A program made the translations under genes and the position numbers. Positions 1 to 11,110 of a stretch of 64,000 nucleotides of DNA are shown here, piece after piece. Numbering within the stretch: position 1 is the stretch's first letter; each line of letters begins with the position of its first letter. Below the pieces are notes generated by a model. It was not told the origin of the DNA and did no database searches. It was given only the letters and a program-made list of their open reading frames with translations. Origin of the DNA: Symbiodinium microadriaticum (lineage: Eukaryota; Sar; Dinophyceae; Suessiales; Symbiodiniaceae); the NCBI GenBank assembly GCA_001939145.1, contig LSRX01000054.1, positions 1,248,157-1,312,156 on the forward strand, written 5' to 3'.

Positions 1-123
1 ACCCCTCTAAACCCTAAAACCCCCCCCTGCTTCGACGAGCCACAGCGATGCGGGCCGAGACTTTCTGAAGCCCAGGAAGGCGGCCGGGCCTCGGAGACAA
101 ACCGGGCGGTTCTCTAAAATTTA

Positions 124-330
124 GGGTCCCTTCTTAGGGTTTTAGGGTTTAGGGTCCCTTTTTAGGGTTTTAGGGTTTTAGGGTTTAGGGTTTTAGGGTT
201 TGGGGTTTAGGGGTTTAGGGTTTAGGGTTTTAGGGTTTTAGGGTTTAGGGTTTTAGGGTTCAGGGTTTTAGGGTTTAGGGTTTGGGGTTTAGGGTTTAGG
301 GTTTAGGGTTTAGGGTTTAGAGCAGTTCTC
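124..330 (+). repeat. Telomere-like TTTAGGG tract
   Basis: This is a nearly continuous, slightly degenerate array of TTTAGGG and TTTTAGGG units. A second clean array lies at 893-950. Unique sequence follows both, so this is an interstitial tract, not a chromosome end. Confidence 0.9.
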
Positions 331-1570
331 TAAATTAGGGTCCCTTTATAGGGGATCTATAAGGGTTTCTATAGGGAGATTGTGAAAAGGGATCTATAAG
401 GGGTACTACAAGGGCGGTTCTCTAAGCTAGGGTCCCTTTTATGATCCTTTTTATAAGGGTGCTGAAAAGGGAACCTAGTTTAAAGAACTACCCAAAAGGC
501 TTGCAAGAACGGTGCCCGGAAAAGGGCTGCGGGGTAAACGTTCCTCGACGGGTTGGCGGAGAACTTCTCCATAAAACTGTCCAGCCCCAAAGTTCCTACA
601 AGCTCCTATCAGAGTTCCTGCAAGGGCTCTTACAAGACCCTAGACACCCTAAACCTTAAGGGGTTCTAAACCCTAAACCTTAAAGGGCTCTAAACCCTGA
701 ACCTTAAAAGGCCTCTAAACCCAAAACCTTATAAAGGGTTCTAAAGCCTAAACCTTAAAGGGCTCTAAACCCTGAACCTTAAAGGGCTCTAAACCCGAGT
801 TAAGCTGCTTGGAACTCGGACTCTGCGGCTCAGAAGCTTCCAGGCAAGTCTCACGGGCTTCTGCGCATGCTGCTCCTGCTTGCCGCGCGATAAGGGTTTA
901 GGGTTTAGGGTTTAGGGTTTAGGGTTTAGGGTTTAGGGTTTAGGGTTTAGGAAGGGAGCAGAGCAATCGAGGGGTTCAGGCTTTGCGGCTTGATGGGTCA
1001 TGGGCTTGTCGCCTAGGGCTTCGGCTTTCGCGCTGCGGGTCTCCAAGATCCTAGCCAGCAGGAAACGCCCGCTTTTGCAGGCCCCTAAACCCTAAACCCT
1101 AAACCCCGTGTCCTTGAGGTATTGCAACCAGTAGAGGTCCAAGACCGCAAGCAGCAGCATCCTCAGCGAAGCAATCTAATCTACTCTCCGTCAAACCCTA
1201 GGTACCCTTAAGCCTGAAACTTCAGACCCTCAGCAGAAACCCTTTGAACCCCCTAAGAAACTAAGCCCTGACCCAAAGAACTTGAAGCACTGAGAGCACT
1301 GAGCTGTGATTTATCACGTATCTTCAGCCATGTCGGCTGCCGAGAAAAAAGCCCCTAAACCCTAAACCCCGAACCCTAAATCCTAAACCCTAAACCCACC
1401 CCTTCAGCTTCAGCTTTCAGGGGGCTGATCCCCCACGCCCGAAAGGCCGCCAATCTCAGCCAGAAGACCTTGGGATAAGGAAGGGATGAGGGGCGTAGAG
1501 TGTTATTTAGAAAGGAGCCGTACTATATTTGGGACCCAAAAATGGACGCTAATTTAGAGAACTACCCTCT
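324..1570. repeat. Family E element fragments and telomere-like debris
   Basis: GCAGTTCTCTAAATTAGGG at 324 and its reverse-complement end TTTAGAGAACTACCC at about 1553-1567 match the ends of family E copies at 39380 and 47482. Between them lie TTTAGGG and CCCTAAA pieces and GGGTTCTAAACCC-like repeats (655-795). I see no coding exon here. Confidence 0.5.
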
Positions 1571-2139
1571 TTAGACGTCGGACAAGCGGTCCTGGCTTCC
1601 CTGTGCCAATCCTCCTCCCCCCCGAGCGCGAAGTTAGGTGAAGCCTGGGTGCGATCGGCGAAGGCCTCCTCGTGGTACTCGAAGAGGCCCTTCGCAATTC
1701 AGGGTTTAGGGTTTAGGGTTTAGGGCAGGCTTGCGGGACGATGCAGTCCGACACCAAATTGTCTCAGGGCACCTCGCAAATCCAGGCTGTGGGCAGGTCT
1801 CGCCGAAATCCAGCCTCAACCTCAGGAGTTCCATCGGATCGCGTGCAACGTAGATTCGTAGACCGGCAAAAACTTCATAGCATCCGACCAGTGCATCGCA
1901 CAAGCTGATCGGCCCCCCCGTCAGGTCCACGCCCAACCTCAAGGCGCTGCAAACGCTCTGGCCCCTCGACTCTACCGACTCTACAGTTTTCTGTCAGTTG
2001 TGAGTTTAACCTCGCAGGCTCCGGACGAGAAATGTTCAATGCTGTGGCAGCAACTCGGCGACTGCCAGCCCTTTGCGTGTTCATGCCACTCTTGGGCAGT
2101 CGCCGAATCCAACATGGTGCAAGGAGTACCGAACAGAGT
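1571..2139. other. Gene-free stretch
   Basis: The sequence is mixed and mostly unique, with one short TTTAGGG array at 1703-1723. Short ORFs on both strands carry no recognisable motif. Confidence 0.4.
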
Positions 2140-2245
2140 AATATAGGGGCCTTAAATATTACCTATATTATTTTGGGGGTTCCTTATTATAATTATAGTA
2201 TAATGGACCCCTAAACCTTATTCTAATTATTAAGGCCCCTACATT
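2140..2245. mobile_element. Family F inverted-repeat element
   Basis: The ends AATATAGGGGCCTTAA and TTAAGGCCCCTACATT are inverted repeats. The core (GGGTTCCTTATTATAATTA) is palindrome-rich. A near relative is at 37964-38068, half copies are at about 38600-38668 and a degenerate one at 9375-9455. It lies downstream of the PhyH stop codon. Confidence 0.7.
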
Positions 2246-2486
2246 AACACGTGAACCTTGCAAGTGCCGTCGAGAACTCCAAGCCACGAACCCACGAACA
2301 CACTCTTCACCGGGTCTCGAGCTGCACAGCTCGGTAGTTCGCTGAAAAGAACCTGCAGCTGCGGTTCGAAGCTATGGCGCCATTCGATGCAAAGAAGTGT
2401 TTTTTTGTGCGGACTCGGACCGGGAGGGCTGGAGCGAAAGCTTCTTGCGGGATCCCTGTCGGACCTCGCACTACAGCTTCGGAAGA

Positions 2487-4458
2487 TCACGCTGCCATGG
2501 TCTTGAGCTGAACACCATCACCTGAAGCATTTCCTTCCGGACCGCCCAGGTAAGGCTGTGCATAGACCGGTCCCGTATACCAGTCGTGCTCCACCGCATT
2601 CTCCCCGTCGAGGCCGATCAGGCTTTTCAGCGCCGGAGAGAGGGACTGAAGCACTGCGCGCGGAACTGCCCAGTGGAAGTTGTGCTCGGATCGTAGCCAG
2701 CCCAAGTTGTAGATGAAGAGCAGTCCTATACAGGTTAGTAAGGGTTCCAAAAAGGGTTGTTATGGGTTCCTTTTGGGTTTCTTTGAAGGTTCCTTTAAGG
2801 GTTCCTATAGAGCAGTCCATGTCTTGGCCCTGCAGGCGTCACCGATCTCTCGTAGGAGCCGGCTCCATGCAGGGTGTGTCCACTCCAGAGGGCCACGGAG
2901 CCCTTGGGCATCACCTCTCTGGTTTAGGGTTTAGGGGTTTAGGGGTTTTGGGGTTTTGGGTTTAGGGGTTTAGGGTTTAGGGCCACAGGGCCCTTCATCA
3001 TCACCTCTCTGGTTCTTCGTAGGGAGTGGGGGAATGGATCCCTATGATAGTCCCCTTAAGGTCCCCTATAGTAGTCCCAATAACCCCTAAACCCTAAACC
3101 CTAAACCCTAAACCCTAAACCCTAAACCCTAACCCATTCCCTACTAAGAACCAGAGAGTCACGGCTTGCAGGGCATCCTCGGACAGGATGCCCGCCGGAA
3201 GACCGGGCCCCATCTTGCTGCCATAGCCTGGGCTCTTGTTGAGGGGATTTCATTTAAGGATTTTGGGAGTTGATTTAGGAATTTAGGGATTTAGGGCTTT
3301 AGGGATTTAGGGGTTTAGGGTTTAGGGGTTTTTTACGGGTTAGGGATTTAATTCAAGTTACCATCATAATGAAACCATATTGTCTACCATAGATCCCTTG
3401 TATATATAAAAACCCCCTTTAACAAGAGCCCAGTCGCCGGTCAACGAAGGTTGCCAGTGGTTCGAGCCCGGAAGGAAGCGCGTGGCGCCGTTCTCGGCCG
3501 TGAAGTCCGAGGCGGCCCACATCACCTCTCTGGTTCTTCGTAGGGAATGGGGGGAAGGGGCTATTGGGACTACTTTAGGGGACCGTTTATTGGGACAATA
3601 ACCCATTCCCCCATTCCCTAAACCCCTAAACCCCTAAACCCCTAAACCCCTAAACCCCTAAACCCTAAACCCCATTCCCTACTAAGAACCAGAGAGTCAC
3701 TGAGATGGAGAGCTCCGGCCGGGAGGACTCAAAGGGCCAGCCGGAGGCCCCCCACATGCTTCCTGGTTCCCAACTGGGGCCATATCAAAAATGATCATGT
3801 TTAGTCCTTATTAGGGTTTCATTGTTACAAAGATGTAAAACTCATATTAAAAATGATCATTTTTAGTCCTTATTAGGGTTTTTTAACACAAATGCAAAAT
3901 TCATATCAAAATAGATCAGTTTTAGTCCCAATTAGGGTTTTTTTATAACAAAAATGTAAAATTGTATCCAACAAGGACCCAGCTTCCGTCGCGGTGGAGC
4001 ACCTGTGCGGGAGCAGGGGGCTCACCGTCGGGTGGGGCCTCCACGGAGATGGCAGAGCAGGTGCCCAAAATGACTCGTTTGCACCAGGGCTTCAACAATG
4101 TCTCCACCGCAGAGAGCACCAAAGGCTGAAGGGCCAGTTCCTGTGCGACCTTTGACTCCCCCAGTGGCTTGCAAGCATTCCTCAAGGTATGGTGGCCCGC
4201 GAAGGAGTCCACGGCCCCGTGAAACTTGCCCTGCGCGGACGCAAGCTCCTCCACCATGGAATCCATGAGCGCATCAGGGATAAGCCTCTCGATGACAACA
4301 ACGCCTCTGGCCATGACAGCCCGGGCCACATCCTCCGGACTGGCAGTGGCATCCAGCCTAGGAATGTCCAGGACTTTTGCACCCCGCCGTCGCCGGAGAC
4401 GATACAACAAGAGCAGACCGAAGCTTGTCAGAGTCGCTGGAACGAGTAGCCGGATCAT
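2487..4458 (-). CDS. Phytanoyl-CoA dioxygenase (PhyH) family oxygenase, six exons
   Basis: Six exons on the minus strand join in frame to 340 codons plus stop: 4458-3987, 3762-3701, 3525-3438, 3227-3163, 2914-2818, 2725-2487. The product is an Fe(II)/2-oxoglutarate oxygenase of the PhyH family. Visible motifs are the HxD iron site (LHRDGS, H155 and D157), the family block DFTAENGATRFLPGSNHW in exon 3, the distal His (TLHGAG, H245) in exon 5 and the C-terminal GLLFIYNLGWLR in exon 6. Residues 5-19 are hydrophobic and followed by RLRRRR, so a membrane anchor is likely. I start at ATG 4458; the frame stays open to 4578. The exon 1-2 and 2-3 joins restore the family motif only when the element between them is removed. 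Introns are 224, 175, 210, 248 and 92 bases with donors GA, GT, GC, GT, GA. The substrate is unknown; the family also includes non-phytanoyl oxygenases. Confidence 0.85.
2726..2817 (-). mobile_element. PhyH intron 5, short 83-base element
   Basis: The 9-base duplication GAGCAGTCC (2718-2726 and 2810-2818) flanks an 83-base insert with ends TATACAGG / CCTATA and internal GGGTTCC repeats. Removal gives a GA donor (GACTGCTC), acceptor TATAG|G and an unbroken frame. It is too short to hold a gene and belongs to none of the larger families here. Confidence 0.7.
2915..3162 (-). mobile_element. PhyH intron 4: family A element plus telomere-like insertion
   Basis: A family A element (3005-3158) has target duplication TCAC (3001-3004, 3159-3162). 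Next to it a TTTAGGG-type tract (2922-2978) separates two copies of a 34-base block (2889-2922 and 2979-3012). The block carries the element end, the splice acceptor and the first codons of exon 5. Use of the acceptor next to 3005 runs into a TAA inside the tract, so the copy at 2915 must be the working one. Confidence 0.8.
3228..3437 (-). mobile_element. PhyH intron 3, family I element (introner)
   Basis: Inverted ends CTGGGCTCTTGTTAA / AACAAGAGCCCAG bound this intron. GGC occurs at both borders, giving a GC donor (GCGACTGGG) and acceptor CCCAG|G. Inside are a degenerate TTTAGGG tract (about 3250-3340) and the family I core AAGTTACCAT.AT. Other copies are at 24632-24743, 44091-44207 and 57055-57182. 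Confidence 0.8.
3526..3700 (-). mobile_element. PhyH intron 2, family A element (introner)
   Basis: The terminal inverted repeats CTCTCTGGTTCTT(A/C)GTAGGG span the element at 3526-3696. The target duplication is TCAC (3522-3525 and 3697-3700), read GTGA on the gene strand. The duplication copy at the donor end supplies the GT donor (GTGACT), and the inverted-repeat end AGAGAG supplies the acceptor. A CCCTAAA tract (about 3618-3672) sits inside the element between two copies of CCCATTCCCTA. Confidence 0.85.
3763..3986 (-). mobile_element. PhyH intron 1, family J element (introner)
   Basis: The element (3764-3981) is flanked by the 6-base duplication GCTTCC (3758-3763 and 3982-3987). Its ends are loosely inverted (TGGTTCCCAACTGGGG against TGGGTCCTTGTTGG). 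Inside are about three direct repeats of roughly 60 bases containing AAATGATCAT and TTAGTCC.TTAGGG. Removing the element plus one duplication copy restores the PhyH frame, with a GA donor (GAAGCTGG) and acceptor CCAG|G. A relative without the internal repeats lies at 52220-52322. Confidence 0.8.
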
Positions 4459-4578
4459 GGCTTGGGCTTGAAGTGCTCTAAACTCTACGAACCCACAAAA
4501 GATGGACTTGACTACCCTGCCTCCACTAACGCATGCGAAACTATCCGACTCCGTCGACCCCATGTCTAGGCATCCCAC

Positions 4579-5214
4579 TGAAACTCAGATCAAAAAGGAC
4601 CGGCGAGAGCAACCGCGCATGTACGAGCATTCCCAAGTCTACCTTGATAAATCTGAACCTGACAGCTTCTTTCTTCGATGCGATTCGCGGCCTCTGACGG
4701 AATGCGGCCACGCGAGGAGTGTCTACCTGACAACTAGCAGATCCAGTCAAAGGCCCGGTTTCCCCGACTCCCATGTCTGCACCCAGATTACCTCATCGGA
4801 GTCTGTATACTGTATGCATTGCAAACTCAAGGACAACTCCAGTCTTCCTGAACATCTTAGCCTTTTCTTGCTCCGCGTGATGGCTTGAATGGGATGACGA
4901 TGGCAGGTCGGCCAAAGCGTGTGGGGTAACTTGGGGGCCTTGATAAGAATAGGGCGAAGAGGGTCCTGGTGTATGCAGAATAGTATATAACGATATCGGG
5001 GTACCTGTTTTTGGGTGACTCCATATAGGAGCCTTTCTTACTGGAATAGCTTTTGTGTAGTTCACTACTAAATGTGAACCGCCAGAGGCCTCGAACCACA
5101 TGGCCCCAGGATGCCCCAGGCGCAAGGCCCGGGTGTCGCAGCCAACCGCAAGCTGGACAACCTGGCGCCATACCCGGCTGAATAGTCAGAATACAGTTCT
5201 ATTTTCGGTGTATA
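4579..5214. other. Upstream region of the PhyH gene, no gene recognised
   Basis: The PhyH frame stays open to 4578, so the 5' leader probably lies here. I found no spliced-leader relic and no other recognisable feature. Confidence 0.4.
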
Positions 5215-5541
5215 GTGTATCAAATAGGTTCGACTACCAGTGATGCAGCCTTAGATTTATTCGAAGCTTTGGCTCTGGTCGCCGCTGTCTTGTCAGAGGA
5301 CAACTGGCGAACTTTGAAAGATACCGAGGATCCCGTGGTCGGCGTGAGGCTACACATTAGACATGCTGCTTCACATTGGTTCAGCACCAGAACTGCTGAA
5401 ATCTTGGACACTTGGAAAAAGGCTCTTCGCCACAACGTCGGCCGCGCAAACCTGACGCGACTCGCGGCGCCTGAGAAGCGGAGTGTCTGCGCAGCCATGC
5501 ATCCAGCGCCTCCGGAGCAATTTTTAGGGTTTAGGGTCTAG
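5215..5541 (+). CDS. Possible exon, unknown protein
   Basis: This is a 108-codon open frame whose first 90 residues look protein-like: helix-forming, with balanced composition (ALDLFEALALVAAVL, ILDTWKKALRHN). The last residues read into a TTTAGGG tract, so the real exon would end near 5520 or earlier. I recognise no domain, and the neighbours give no help. It could be chance. Confidence 0.25.
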   Translation: MYQIGSTTSDAALDLFEALALVAAVLSEDNWRTLKDTEDPVVGVRLHIRHAASHWFSTRTAEILDTWKKALRHNVGRANLTRLAAPEKRSVCAAMHPAPPEQFLGFRV

Positions 5542-7367
5542 GGTTGTTGTCAGCTTTGGTGGTTTGGGCTGCAGACCTATGGCATGCCGGATTGCAAGCG
5601 TGGTTTGAGCAAACGCTGCGTTTCTAGCCTGTCGAGTCACTATAGCCAATCGGTACACTGAAGAATACCCTGAACTCTGAACCCTCAAACCGTTAAAAAC
5701 TGCGAGCAGCTGCTTCGGCCTCGTCAATGATCCACCCTCGGAGCGACACGAGGTACTGAAGGCCTTGGTCTCTTTTGCTTTCAGATCTTGACAACGGGCA
5801 TTCAGATGTCACGTCCCTTTGAGATCTGAATGCCACCCATGCCAATACCAACACCACTAACATTATGATGTGGAGGCCGTTGCCATTAGAATAGCGTGTT
5901 GGGGTACCGACAAACACTCTTACAGAGCCCGGCCTTATTGGAAGGCACGACTATTGGTTGTTCTGCCAGCCTTGCTACTTGGAAAAAATCCTAGCCTAGA
6001 AAGCCCTTTCAAAATCCTCAACCCTCAACCCACAACCCTAAACCCTAACCCCTAACCCCTAAACCGCTAAACCCTAAACCCTAAACCTCCTATATGACAT
6101 AAAGCTGACCCTAAACCCTAAACCCTAAACCCTAAGCCCTAAACCCCTAAACCCCTGAACCCCAAATCTCGTGTATGACATAAAAGCTGCCCTCGCAAAG
6201 CCATGGTAAACCCCCGGGCCAAGCCGAAAGTCTCGGAGCAAAAGTCGCTCCGCGGAGCTTGGCCGCCTGGACCCATGGCACAGTCTCTAGAAGTTCAGGG
6301 TTTAGGGTTGAGGGTTCAGGGTTCAGGGTTTGGGGCTTTAGGGTTTTAGGAAGTTCAGGCTTTGGGGTTTAGGGTTTTAGGAAGTTCAGGGTTTCTTATT
6401 TTTGTGCTTGGAACCCTCGTTTCTCTCGCCCAGGTCTGGGTTAGGAATGCCAAGTTTGGCTCTGGTGTGATTTCAGGGCTTAGGGATTTTAGGATTTCGG
6501 CCCGTGCTCGAAGGGTATTAAGGGTTTAGGGTTTAGGGTTTAGGGTATTTAGGGTTTAGGGTTTAGGGTTTAGGGTTAAGGGTATTTAGGGTTTAGGGTT
6601 AAGGGTTTAGGGTTAAGGGTTTAGGGTTAAGGGTATTTAGGGTTTAGGGTTAAGGGTATTTAGGGTTTAGGGTATAGGGTTTAGGGTTTAGGGTTACCAT
6701 AAGCGTTCCCACAAGGGCTTAGACGGCTTGGAATTGCTTTTTGAAGGCTCTTTCCTCCCTGCTAAGTCGGAGCACCACGACGGTGGAGCCACTTGGCCCC
6801 GGATGGAGTCTCAGGTTCAGGGTTCGTGCACTGATACGGTTGATGATATAAATCCTGCCTTACCCCATAAGAAGGTATAGACCATAAAGTCCCGTAGTTT
6901 AGGATCTCTATCCTCAACAGTATGTTACTCTCCGAAAAGCCACTGAAAAGGGGCCTCGGCATCTTAGGGAAAGCCCGGAGGGAAGTCTGCGGAATCGGCC
7001 AGGAGCGCTTGATGCTCGAGGCATGCCGGCCTCGTCGCCCAGTGCCGCCTCCAGCCAGGGGACTTAGGGTTTAGGGTTTAGAGTGTTGGGTTTAGGGTGT
7101 TGGAAACTTCGGGCTTTGGATTGAAGGTCTCCTTGCGATGCAAGAGTCTCAACAAGAAGCTAGCAAGATTACAGCTGTTGTCCGGGGAGGCTCCTGTACG
7201 CACAAGGTTCCTGGTCAAAGGGAGCTTGCTTGTGGGATATGCAAGAAGATGCATGAAGTATTTCCTTGTGCTGCAAAAGGGTCATTTCTTGCGCTTCAAA
7301 GGGTCATAAACCGAATCAACTCGGTCAAATACGAGAGTGCTTCAACCCTAAAACAACCCTGAAGACC
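5542..7367. repeat. Telomere-like tracts in gene-free DNA
   Basis: CCCTAAA runs occur at about 6019-6165 and TTTAGGG runs at 6296-6385 and 6522-6696, the last mixing TTTAGGG with TTAAGGG and TATTTAGGG. One end of a family C element (GTTGATGATATAAATCCTGC) sits at 6838-6858. No supported gene. Confidence 0.6.
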
Positions 7368-8053
7368 NNNNNNNNNNNNNNNNNNNNNNNNNNNNNNNNN
7401 NNNNNNNNNNNNNNNNNNNNNNNNNNNNNNNNNNNNNNNNNNNNNNNNNNNNNNNNNNNNNNNNNNNNNNNNNNNNNNNNNNNNNNNNNNNNNNNNNNNN
7501 NNNNNNNNNNNNNNNNNNNNNNNNNNNNNNNNNNNNNNNNNNNNNNNNNNNNNNNNNNNNNNNNNNNNNNNNNNNNNNNNNNNNNNNNNNNNNNNNNNNN
7601 NNNNNNNNNNNNNNNNNNNNNNNNNNNNNNNNNNNNNNNNNNNNNNNNNNNNNNNNNNNNNNNNNNNNNNNNNNNNNNNNNNNNNNNNNNNNNNNNNNNN
7701 NNNNNNNNNNNNNNNNNNNNNNNNNNNNNNNNNNNNNNNNNNNNNNNNNNNNNNNNNNNNNNNNNNNNNNNNNNNNNNNNNNNNNNNNNNNNNNNNNNNN
7801 NNNNNNNNNNNNNNNNNNNNNNNNNNNNNNNNNNNNNNNNNNNNNNNNNNNNNNNNNNNNNNNNNNNNNNNNNNNNNNNNNNNNNNNNNNNNNNNNNNNN
7901 NNNNNNNNNNNNNNNNNNNNNNNNNNNNNNNNNNNNNNNNNNNNNNNNNNNNNNNNNNNNNNNNNNNNNNNNNNNNNNNNNNNNNNNNNNNNNNNNNNNN
8001 NNNNNNNNNNNNNNNNNNNNNNNNNNNNNNNNNNNNNNNNNNNNNNNNNNNNN
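7368..8053. other. Assembly gap (686 N)
   Basis: A run of N bases. Open frames spanning it are meaningless. Confidence 0.99.
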
Positions 8054-10859
8054 AAACCCAAAAAACCCTACAAACCCTATAAACCCTATAAGCCCAAAAA
8101 ACCCCTAAACCCCTAAACCATAACATGATGGCTCCGGGCTCGGGTTTGGAGAAGCTTGCAAGCGACATTTCGGGATTCTGCTGAGACAGGACGGGAAAGG
8201 AGTGCTTCGCATTTAGGGTTCAGGGTTTCTTGCTTTATTTTTTTTCGGGCCCTTTTCCAACTGCTGGAAGTAGGGTTTAGGGTTTAGGGCCTGAGAAGTG
8301 CGTGCAACCCACACGGGAGGCGTGTGCACCCTGAACCAAGCTCCTTGGGCCAAGACCTTTGGAACTGCATGGATAAAAACGCTATCTGCATAGGACGCAG
8401 CCGACCAAACCCCAAGCTCCCCAGATGCCGAGGGGAACACAAAAAGCCAAGAAGAAGTGGACAAAGTCCGGTGCGCAAAATGGGCGCTGGTAGAGGCCAA
8501 GGGAGATTGCTTGCGAAGGTGTTTTCAGACCTTGGGAGCCTTGTGCAACCCAGACAGAAGCGTGTTTCGGTTCCGGGGTTCATGACGTTCAGGGCTCAGG
8601 AATTAGGGTCTTTTTTTTAAATGTGCAGTGACCCTTGGAATTAGGGTTTAGGGTTTTGGGTTCAGGGTTTAGGGAGACCCTTCGCTGAGTCGTTTCATCT
8701 CACGTCCGTGCTGACAGGGAGGAGGCCGTCACGTCGAGGCCATGCGATGAGCAACATGGTCGGTAGTCTGAAGCCGCTGATGTCTCTCATGCACTCACCG
8801 AAAAGCCACGGATCTGCCACAACACCCAACTGCCATTGCCATAATGACTGCACGGCAAGAGCGCACCTGTTGTCGCTTTTGTTCTAATGGTGCACGCGCG
8901 TCTTTTGATGACCGCGAGTATAACACCGCAGATCTGGCCCGAGAGTGTCCGAGAAAGAAGGCAAGAGAGAGTCCGACCAGAAACCAGCTTATGATTCGTA
9001 TAGGGTTCGAATTCGGGGTGTAGGGACTTGTCCGATGAGCCTTGTGCAAAAAAAAATCCCGATGGCGCGACATGGCTGGTAATGTGCTTTCAATGGACAG
9101 TCTAGGTGGATCTGCGTGGCAGGCCGTGCAGCTCATCACGAGGAGGGAGGTCCCTCGAAGCAAAACAAAGCAGCATTTCGAATTTCGGTCTCTCTGCTTG
9201 AAAGCTGGTAGATTTGCGTCTTCCTCGGTATTATGAACCGGACTGCTACGTTTCCGCCAAGCCTACAGGGAACATCGACGCACCCAGAGAGGCCTTGCAA
9301 AACTCCTACCAAGACTGACGCGGCCTATACCGACAGCTGGGAGCTAGCAGAGACAAGGTGTGATCTGGTGCGGTATGAATACTTATACCTATACTATTTT
9401 GGGTTTTGCTCCTTATTATAACTCTAGTATACTATACCATAAAAACCCCAACTCTAACTATTCAACTCAGCTCGGATTATGGCCCATGGCCCCCTGATAC
9501 TGAGACCCCTCGAGTTGTGTATCCCCAAAATAGCATAATCCTCTGACCCATAGAAGGAAACACCTACAGACACTGGAACCAAGGGCCTCTGAAGCACCCT
9601 CTCCCCCTTTCATCTCGGAAGTTCCCCGCGGTTTTAAAGTAAGTCTGCACTCTCACCCCTCTGATTGGGAGTTCAGGGTTTTGGGCCTAGCCCCAGAGTA
9701 GCTCACCCACTCCGGGCCCTTCCTGCACATCGGTACAGAGCCAGCACAGGCCAGCACTTCTCGGCACGGCACAGAACGCCCCTTTGTGCAAACCGCGATG
9801 GCCAAGCGAGTGCTCACGATTGCTCAACCAGACATGCATTCGTGCTCTCCGCATCTCTCCGTTCTCCATATGCTCAAAACTTGCGTTTTCCCTGATATTG
9901 GCGCTTGCAAGCTCGGTCGAAGTCCCAGGAACCTGCCACCCAAGACTGGCGACGGCATCAGAATTCAGGCTCAACGATTCGACTCTTCCTCGTCAGGCTG
10001 CCAAGCTCCCGAGCCTTTGACTGAGCACTCGTGCACTACCAGGGTCAACCAGGTTGGCAGGATATCAGGGCTTGAATCTGACATGCCTTCGCTGTGAACT
10101 TGTCCCGCACCACGGCGAGGTTGACCCGGCGGGAGCCGCAGAGACGACTTGGTGCGCTCTGCAGCCCACTTGTCAAAGGAGGTGGAGGGGGAAACGAGAG
10201 GCAAGCAGATCAACATCAAAACAGGGGTCGGGGCGTGGATGTTCAGCATCCAACATCGGATCGCGGACTTACTGCTGTGACGAGCAGAACCTTCTGCATC
10301 ACGGAGCTGTGTTGGCCTAACCGTGACGTGAACTGCCGAACTTGCAGAAGCTCGCGGTCGCGGCTACAGTCGCTGGCATCTTCAGCTACAGGAGTGATGG
10401 GGGGTGTTGCAGCACATCTCACTTGATCCTAAGTCGCCGTGTCCAGCTAAACCGGCAGTGGCACTTCAGCGCACCATGGATGCTCGGATCCAGGGCTCCC
10501 AAGCAAACTCTTTTCGGGTTTGGGTTTAGGGTTTAGGGCTTAGGGTTTAGGGTTTTCTCGGGCGCAGATGATCTGAGACCCTCCGATGCCGATTGTTGCC
10601 GTGGCCGCGGTGAACGTCGAGGACAAGCCTGTGAGCAAGACACTAAGGTGATGCTCTGTATCAATGGCCCAACTCGTCTGATCATAAGACCTCCAGCTTC
10701 TTTCCGGAGGTTGGGACCTTTCCTTGCATGTGGCAGTGATCCTGCAGCTGCAGAGATCCGCACATTTCGAGCATTGAAACACTGAGCACCAAGCCAACTC
10801 CCTGAAATTCGGCCGGTCAGGAGCTTAGGCTTCTCAAAGTGTCCACAGAACTTTTAGGG
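8054..10859. other. Gene-poor stretch
   Basis: Mostly unique GC-balanced sequence with short TTTAGGG arrays at 8274-8290, 8640-8672 and 10520-10555, and a degenerate family F relative at 9375-9455. Several 80-120 codon frames exist on both strands, but none shows a recognisable domain. Confidence 0.4.
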
Positions 10860-10970
10860 TTTAGGGTTTAGGGCTGGGGCTACTGATTGGACTAGTGTTT
10901 TGGGGCATTCTCTGCTGCATTTATGCTCAGGATTCTTGATGGGGTACCCGTCCCTTTTCTTCAGACCCAC

Positions 10971-11110
10971 CCTAAACCCTAAACCACACAAAACCCTAAA
11001 CCCTAAACCACACAAAACCCTAAACCCTACAAAACCCTAAACCACACAAAACCCTAAACCACACAAAACCCTAAACCACACAAAACCCTAAACCCTAAAG
11101 GCCCTAAAGG
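10971..11110 (+). repeat. CCCTAAACCACACAAAA tandem repeat
   Basis: CCCTAAACC alternates with ACACAAAA in an irregular array of about eight units. This is a higher-order variant of the telomere-like repeat, unlike the simple arrays elsewhere. Confidence 0.8.

Noticed and set aside
1..400. Chromosome end at the left edge
   Set aside because: The TTTAGGG arrays are short, occur in both orientations and are interrupted by unique DNA throughout the window, so they are interstitial.
7266..8168. Long open frames across 7266-8168 on both strands
   Set aside because: They consist of N bases read as unknown residues across the assembly gap.
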